Shown here: one piece after another, positions 14,979 through 17,821 of the stretch | How the letters are laid out: every line of letters starts with the position of its first letter | Numbering within the stretch: position 1 is the stretch's first letter | Source: Phycisphaerales bacterium UBA4658 | GTDB taxonomy: Bacteria; Planctomycetota; Phycisphaerae; Phycisphaerales; UBA1924 | Direction of reading: 5' to 3' | Assembly (NCBI GenBank): GCA_002405485.1 | Contig: DHLW01000134.1 | Span: 1-17,821 of the forward strand | Length of the DNA stretch: 17,821 nucleotides | The notes under the pieces: model-generated | What the model was told of the DNA's origin: nothing | Seen by the model: the letters and a program-made list of their open reading frames with translations, nothing else | Databases searched by the model: none | Position numbers and translations under genes: made by a program

Positions 14979-15488
14979 TCACACCTGGGCTGAGGGGGCC
15001 GCCCCGACGCCGGTTGACCCGAAACCGGCATTCCCGCGCACGGTGACATCCAACACGCTGACCTCGAGCACTCGGGCATGAGCGACTGGAGCAATGACCA
15101 TCTGTGCGATGCGGTCGCCATGGCGGACGACAAAGGGCTCGGGACCGAGATTGATGAGCGGGATCTTGACCTCGCCTCGATAGTCGGCGTCGATCGTTCC
15201 TGGGGCGTTTGGAAGGGTCACGCCGTGCTTGCTTCCCAGCCCGCTCCGCGGCCGAACCTGGGCCTCGAATCCCGGTGGAATGGCCATGGCCCATCCAGTT
15301 CGGATCATGACGGGACGCCCACCCTGAGCGACGGGCTGGATCGCCACGCCCTCGGGATGGTCGGGAAGAAACGCGGCGACATCCAGCCCAGCCGCCAGAT
15401 CCGACTGGTACGCCGGGGCCGTCGCCCGAGGATCGAGCTTGAGAATCCGCAGATCACAGGTCCATTGGCCACGTGGGGAATCGAGCAT
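14979..15488 (-). CDS. dut: dUTP diphosphatase (trimeric dUTPase)
   Basis: A 169-residue enzyme that hydrolyses dUTP to dUMP and pyrophosphate, keeping uracil out of DNA and feeding thymidylate synthesis. All five motifs of the homotrimeric family are present in order: AGLDVAAF (33-40), RPRSGLGSKHGV (79-90), NAPGTIDADYRGEV (94-107) with catalytic Asp100, RIAQMVIAPV (126-135), and the C-terminal P-loop-like RGNAGFGSTG (151-160), where Asn-Ala replaces the common xGly before GFGSTG. The protein is slightly longer than the usual 145-155 residues, with an insertion after motif 1 (about 41-60). The ATG at 15488 is chosen because the upstream in-frame extension is Arg/Cys-rich and not family-like; the Shine-Dalgarno is weak. 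It lies 99 bases downstream of the small helical orphan on the same strand, in a gap with no visible terminator. Confidence 0.94.
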   Translation of the reverse strand: MLDSPRGQWTCDLRILKLDPRATAPAYQSDLAAGLDVAAFLPDHPEGVAIQPVAQGGRPVMIRTGWAMAIPPGFEAQVRPRSGLGSKHGVTLPNAPGTIDADYRGEVKIPLINLGPEPFVVRHGDRIAQMVIAPVAHARVLEVSVLDVTVRGNAGFGSTGVGAAPSAQV

Positions 15489-15587
15489 GGGCACAGCGTA
15501 CACCCGCGGTCGCCGGCGACACGCCCGAGAGACCGATCCGCTCGCGTTCGAACACACTCGATCTTCAGGGCCCGGGGGATGAGCGAC

Positions 15588-15959
15588 CTACCGCCGGACG
15601 GCCGAGCGGGCCACCATGAGCGACGGACCGATCCGGGCGACGACTTCGGCCCGGCAACCATCAGACTGGGCGGGGATGGTCGTCGGCGCGCCCGTCTCGC
15701 CGGCGTGCTCGTCGGCGGACGCCATGGACTCGGCGTCCACCAGGACCCGCTCCATCATCTCGATCATCCGCTTGGTGTTCGCGATCGCCGACTCGATGCT
15801 CGAGCACCCGGTCAGGGTCTTCATGACGTCTTGACGCTTGTCGGCCTCCAGGTGCTTCTCGCACTCGGTCTGGGCGGACTGCAGCGACTTCAAGAGGTCA
15901 ATGGCCCGCTGACGGGCCGCGTAGGTTTCGAGCAACACACTTTGCCGAGTGTTCCCCAT
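15588..15959 (-). CDS. Small helical (coiled-coil-like) protein, function unknown
   Basis: 123 residues that I do not recognise. Residues 5-49 and 54-80 are predicted by eye to be amphipathic helices with heptad-like hydrophobic spacing (LLETYAARQRAIDLLKSLQ and SIESAIANTKRMIEMMERV), separated by a Gly-Cys turn. The rest is a Ser/Ala/Glu-rich linker followed by a short Arg/Ala-rich end. Cysteines are at 33, 52 and 102. No signal peptide or membrane segment is visible, so it is probably cytoplasmic. The start is well supported: GGAGG stands seven bases before the ATG, the best Shine-Dalgarno in the window. It lies between the capD-like gene (131 bases upstream) and dut (99 bases downstream), all minus. 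Its overall look, two helices plus a disordered tail, would suit a small chaperone or adaptor, but nothing shows this. Confidence 0.7.
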   Translation of the reverse strand: MGNTRQSVLLETYAARQRAIDLLKSLQSAQTECEKHLEADKRQDVMKTLTGCSSIESAIANTKRMIEMMERVLVDAESMASADEHAGETGAPTTIPAQSDGCRAEVVARIGPSLMVARSAVRR

Positions 15960-15966
15960 GCCGACG

Positions 15967-15971
15967 CCTCC
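15967..15971 (-). promoter_or_regulatory. strong Shine-Dalgarno for the small helical protein
   Basis: GGAGG on the minus strand, seven bases before the ATG at 15959-15957. It decides this start over an in-frame ATG 135 bases upstream, whose extra sequence is Cys/Trp/His-rich and unlike the rest of the protein. Confidence 0.8.
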
Positions 15972-16031
15972 GCTTGCCTGTGTCCGATGCCCGGCTCGGT
16001 CACGCACCGGCCAAGCACACACGCAAGGCCC

Positions 16032-16063
16032 ATGATAGGGACTTCGGCTGTCGGTCGCGTCAA
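16032..16063 (-). promoter_or_regulatory. weak candidate promoter for the small helical gene
   Basis: TTGACG (16063-16058, 5 of 6) and TATCAT (16037-16032, 5 of 6) on the minus strand are both good boxes, but the spacer is 20 bases, three longer than the optimum. It lies in the 131-base gap after the capD-like gene, which has no clear terminator. Confidence 0.25.
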
Positions 16064-16090
16064 TGACCCACACAGAATCCAAATATCCTG

Positions 16091-17731
16091 TCATCCGACC
16101 GGAGGATGGAACGCGTGTTCCGGCCCGGGAGAACTCGGGCGCATTTCCGGGACGTGGCGTCGGATCGCCGCGATGACCGAGGCCGGGTCGGTGCTGTACC
16201 TGGCGGCGTGCAGTTCTCGGATCATGTCGATAACGCCTGTGGCCTCGGCGGTCCCGAACCCCGGTCCGGCCCAGGCCCTGATGCCCGGGTGCTCGGTGGC
16301 CCGGAGCTGCTCTGCCGCATAGGCGAGCTCTTCGTGCAGTTTCTCACCCGGGCGAATGCCTGTGCAGACCAGATCAATGAAGCCCTCGCCGCCGCGGGCG
16401 GGGATGGCCGGATCCTCCCAGACGGGTCTGGGCTGCAGGCCGTGGGCCCGGACGAACCGCTCGGCCAGTTCGACGATGCGGACCGGCTGGCCCATGTCCA
16501 GGACATACACCCCGACTCCGCCGCGATCCTCGGTCCCGATGCCATCGGGAGAAAGGGTCATGCTGTGGATGACGAGGGTTGCGGCCTCGGGAATCGTCAT
16601 GAAAAACCGGGTCATCCTCGGATCGGTGATCGTGATCGGTCCGCCCTCGCCGATCTGCTGGCTCCAGATGGTCAGCACGCTCGCGGCGGACCCGAGGACG
16701 TTCCCGAAGCGGACCATGCTCAGCCGGGTGCCCGGGCTGCGATTGCCGAGACCACGGACATACTGCTCCGCAAGCCGCTTGGTCGCCCCCATGACCGAGG
16801 TGGGATTAACAGCCTTGTCGGAGCTGATCAGCACGAAACGCTCGGCACCCACCGCGACCGCGGCGTCCGCGATCGACTTGGTCCCGAACAGGTTGTTGGT
16901 CACCGCGTGGGCCGGGTGGTCCTCCATGAGCGGAACATGCTTGTGGGCCGCGGCGTGCAGCACCACCTGCGGACGAACGGACTCGCACAGCCGAAGCGTG
17001 CTCTCGGCATCGACCACATCATGCAGGATCGCCTTGCGCGGCAAGCTGGGAAACTTGCGTCCGAGCTGCCGATCGATCTCGAACAGCGCGTTCTCGCTCC
17101 GCTCTACCAGGATGAGCTGGGCGGGCTGAAAGTCCGCGGCGACCTTGGCCAACTCCGAGCCGATGCTCCCCCCGGCTCCCGTGATGAGCACCCGCCGACC
17201 GGTGAGCACCTTGGCAACCGCATCCCGGTCCACGCGGTGCGGCGTGCGCCCGATGAGCGTCGCCAGATCGATGATCGGCGCGGAAGCCATGCGCTCGGCG
17301 GACGAGCCCGGGGCGTGCGCCGCAGGTGCCACGGCATGCACCATCGAGGGGACAAGGTCACACACGCCCGGCAGCATCGCACACGCGACGTTCGCCTGGC
17401 ACAGACTGGCCAAGACCTGACCCCGCATCTCCGGCATCGACCCCGGCACGCACACCAGAGCCAGGCGAACCGCGTGTCGCGCGGCAAGAGCGGCGAGATC
17501 CCCGCTGGAACAGGGTTGGCCGGGCAGCAGTTCCACCTCTTCACAGATCACCGGCGCAGGATCCATCGCCGATACCTCGGCCCGGGCGGCGGCGACAAAC
17601 TCCGGGAGCCCGATCAACAGAACTCCGGTCTGCGGGAGCACCGACCCTGGCGATGGCGTGCCCCCGGAAGACGTGGACAACCCGGAAGTGGTCGGGCGCC
17701 AGGACGTGGCTCGGCGTGCGAACGTGGTCAT
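16091..17731 (-). CDS. CapD/WbpM-like nucleotide-sugar 4,6-dehydratase/epimerase, soluble form lacking the N-terminal membrane helices
   Basis: A 546-residue enzyme of the extended short-chain dehydrogenase branch (FlaA1/CapD/WbpM/PglF), which modifies UDP-sugars for capsule, O-antigen or glycan synthesis. The catalytic domain starts at about 178 with the NAD-binding VLITGAGGSIGSELAK (181-196). It continues with VVLHAAAHKHVPLME (256-270), the active-site segment SSDKAVNPTSVMGATKR (303-319; Met314 and Lys318 take the place of the usual YxxxK), RFGNVLGSAASV (341-352), DPRMTRFFMTIPEA (370-383) and GIRPGEKLHEEL (458-469). Residues 36-170 resemble the degenerate CoA-binding-like domain that precedes the catalytic domain in long members (ALVCVPGSMPEM, then DLATLIGRTP). 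The four transmembrane helices usual before that domain are absent: residues 1-35 are Ser/Thr/Pro-rich. An in-frame TGA 12 bases before the ATG rules out a longer frame. No Shine-Dalgarno is seen. The exact sugar substrate is unknown. Confidence 0.9.
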   Translation of the reverse strand: MTTFARRATSWRPTTSGLSTSSGGTPSPGSVLPQTGVLLIGLPEFVAAARAEVSAMDPAPVICEEVELLPGQPCSSGDLAALAARHAVRLALVCVPGSMPEMRGQVLASLCQANVACAMLPGVCDLVPSMVHAVAPAAHAPGSSAERMASAPIIDLATLIGRTPHRVDRDAVAKVLTGRRVLITGAGGSIGSELAKVAADFQPAQLILVERSENALFEIDRQLGRKFPSLPRKAILHDVVDAESTLRLCESVRPQVVLHAAAHKHVPLMEDHPAHAVTNNLFGTKSIADAAVAVGAERFVLISSDKAVNPTSVMGATKRLAEQYVRGLGNRSPGTRLSMVRFGNVLGSAASVLTIWSQQIGEGGPITITDPRMTRFFMTIPEAATLVIHSMTLSPDGIGTEDRGGVGVYVLDMGQPVRIVELAERFVRAHGLQPRPVWEDPAIPARGGEGFIDLVCTGIRPGEKLHEELAYAAEQLRATEHPGIRAWAGPGFGTAEATGVIDMIRELHAARYSTDPASVIAAIRRHVPEMRPSSPGPEHAFHPPVG

Positions 17732-17777
17732 AGCTGTCTGTCATCGACCAGACCGGGTGCCAATGGCCCGAGACTCG

Positions 17778-17807
17778 CCCCCGCCGTGCAGAATCGGGCG
17801 GCGGGGG
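17778..17807. other. 9-bp hairpin upstream of the capD-like gene
   Basis: CCCCCGCCG (17778-17786) and CGGCGGGGG (17799-17807) are perfect inverted copies around a 12-base loop. It could be the terminator of a gene beyond the window or part of the capD-like leader, whose ATG is about 47 bases away on the minus strand. Its right arm merges into a G-run. Confidence 0.45.
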
Positions 17808-17818
17808 GGGAGGGGGGG
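17803..17818. repeat. interrupted poly-G tract (G8-A-G7)
   Basis: Eight G, one A and seven G on the plus strand (poly-C on the capD-like coding strand), at the very end of the window. It starts about 72 bases upstream of the capD-like ATG. Such tracts can slip in replication or fold as G-quadruplexes; they also attract sequencing errors and assembly breaks. Confidence 0.8.
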
Positions 17819-17821
17819 CGG

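Noticed and set aside
15078..16322. A 414-codon plus-strand open frame across dut and the small helical gene
   Set aside because: It has no recognisable domain, and both genes it opposes have support: all five dUTPase motifs in one and a GGAGG start in the other.
1..17821. CRISPR array, tRNA, rRNA, insertion sequence, toxin-antitoxin or defence island
   Set aside because: No regularly spaced repeats, cloverleaf, transposase, integrase, nuclease-helicase or small toxin pair was seen on either strand.

Overview
The window looks like chromosomal DNA of a high-GC planctomycete, most likely of the Phycisphaerae/Phycisphaerales. This is inferred from the gene content: a secreted protein whose C-terminus carries dockerin-like EF-hand repeats and ends in Gly-Cys, a planctomycete-style prepilin-like protein with a DGHV motif, a small four-cysteine protein of a type I associate with planctomycetes, and a Gram-negative envelope (OmpA-like lipoprotein, LpxI). 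No rRNA, tRNA, CRISPR array, insertion sequence or phage gene was seen. The region reads as ordinary core/envelope chromosome.

Layout. Positions 1-9172 are all on the minus strand. In transcription order they hold a Dps ferritin-like protein (8690-9172), a type IV pilin-like/pseudopilin protein (7425-8474), a large periplasmic PstS-like binding protein fused to eight EF-hand/dockerin loops (4474-7230, followed by a 13-bp hairpin terminator), then a compact xseA-xseB-prepilin peptidase cluster (4313 down to 694), and an OmpA-family lipoprotein cut by the window edge (512 down to 1). Positions 9352-13535 are on the plus strand and hold two tandem OPT-family oligopeptide transporters, each exactly 691 residues. 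From 13598 on the genes are mostly minus again: lpxI, dut, a small helical orphan and a soluble CapD/WbpM-like nucleotide-sugar dehydratase/epimerase. One plus-strand gene for a small CxxC protein is divergent from lpxI. The window ends in a hairpin and a broken poly-G tract upstream of the capD-like gene.

How the genes work together. Several serve the cell envelope. The prepilin peptidase (694-2313) could process the FTLIELL-type precursor at 7425-8474. LpxI makes lipid X for lipid A. The CapD-like enzyme remodels nucleotide sugars for surface glycans. The OmpA-like lipoprotein would link outer membrane and peptidoglycan. The PstS-like dockerin protein is a secreted, probably surface-anchored ligand binder. 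The OPT pair probably imports peptides or metal chelates. XseA/XseB (exonuclease VII) and dUTPase are housekeeping nucleic-acid enzymes.

I found no clearly new defence or mobile system. The features most worth a second look are the PstS-dockerin fusion with its duplicated terminal unit, the prepilin peptidase with a roughly 200-residue extra segment, the equal-length but diverged OPT pair, the CapD-like enzyme without membrane helices behind a poly-G tract, and the small CxxC protein whose start codon lies in an inverted repeat. All calls come from reading the sequence; no database search was run.
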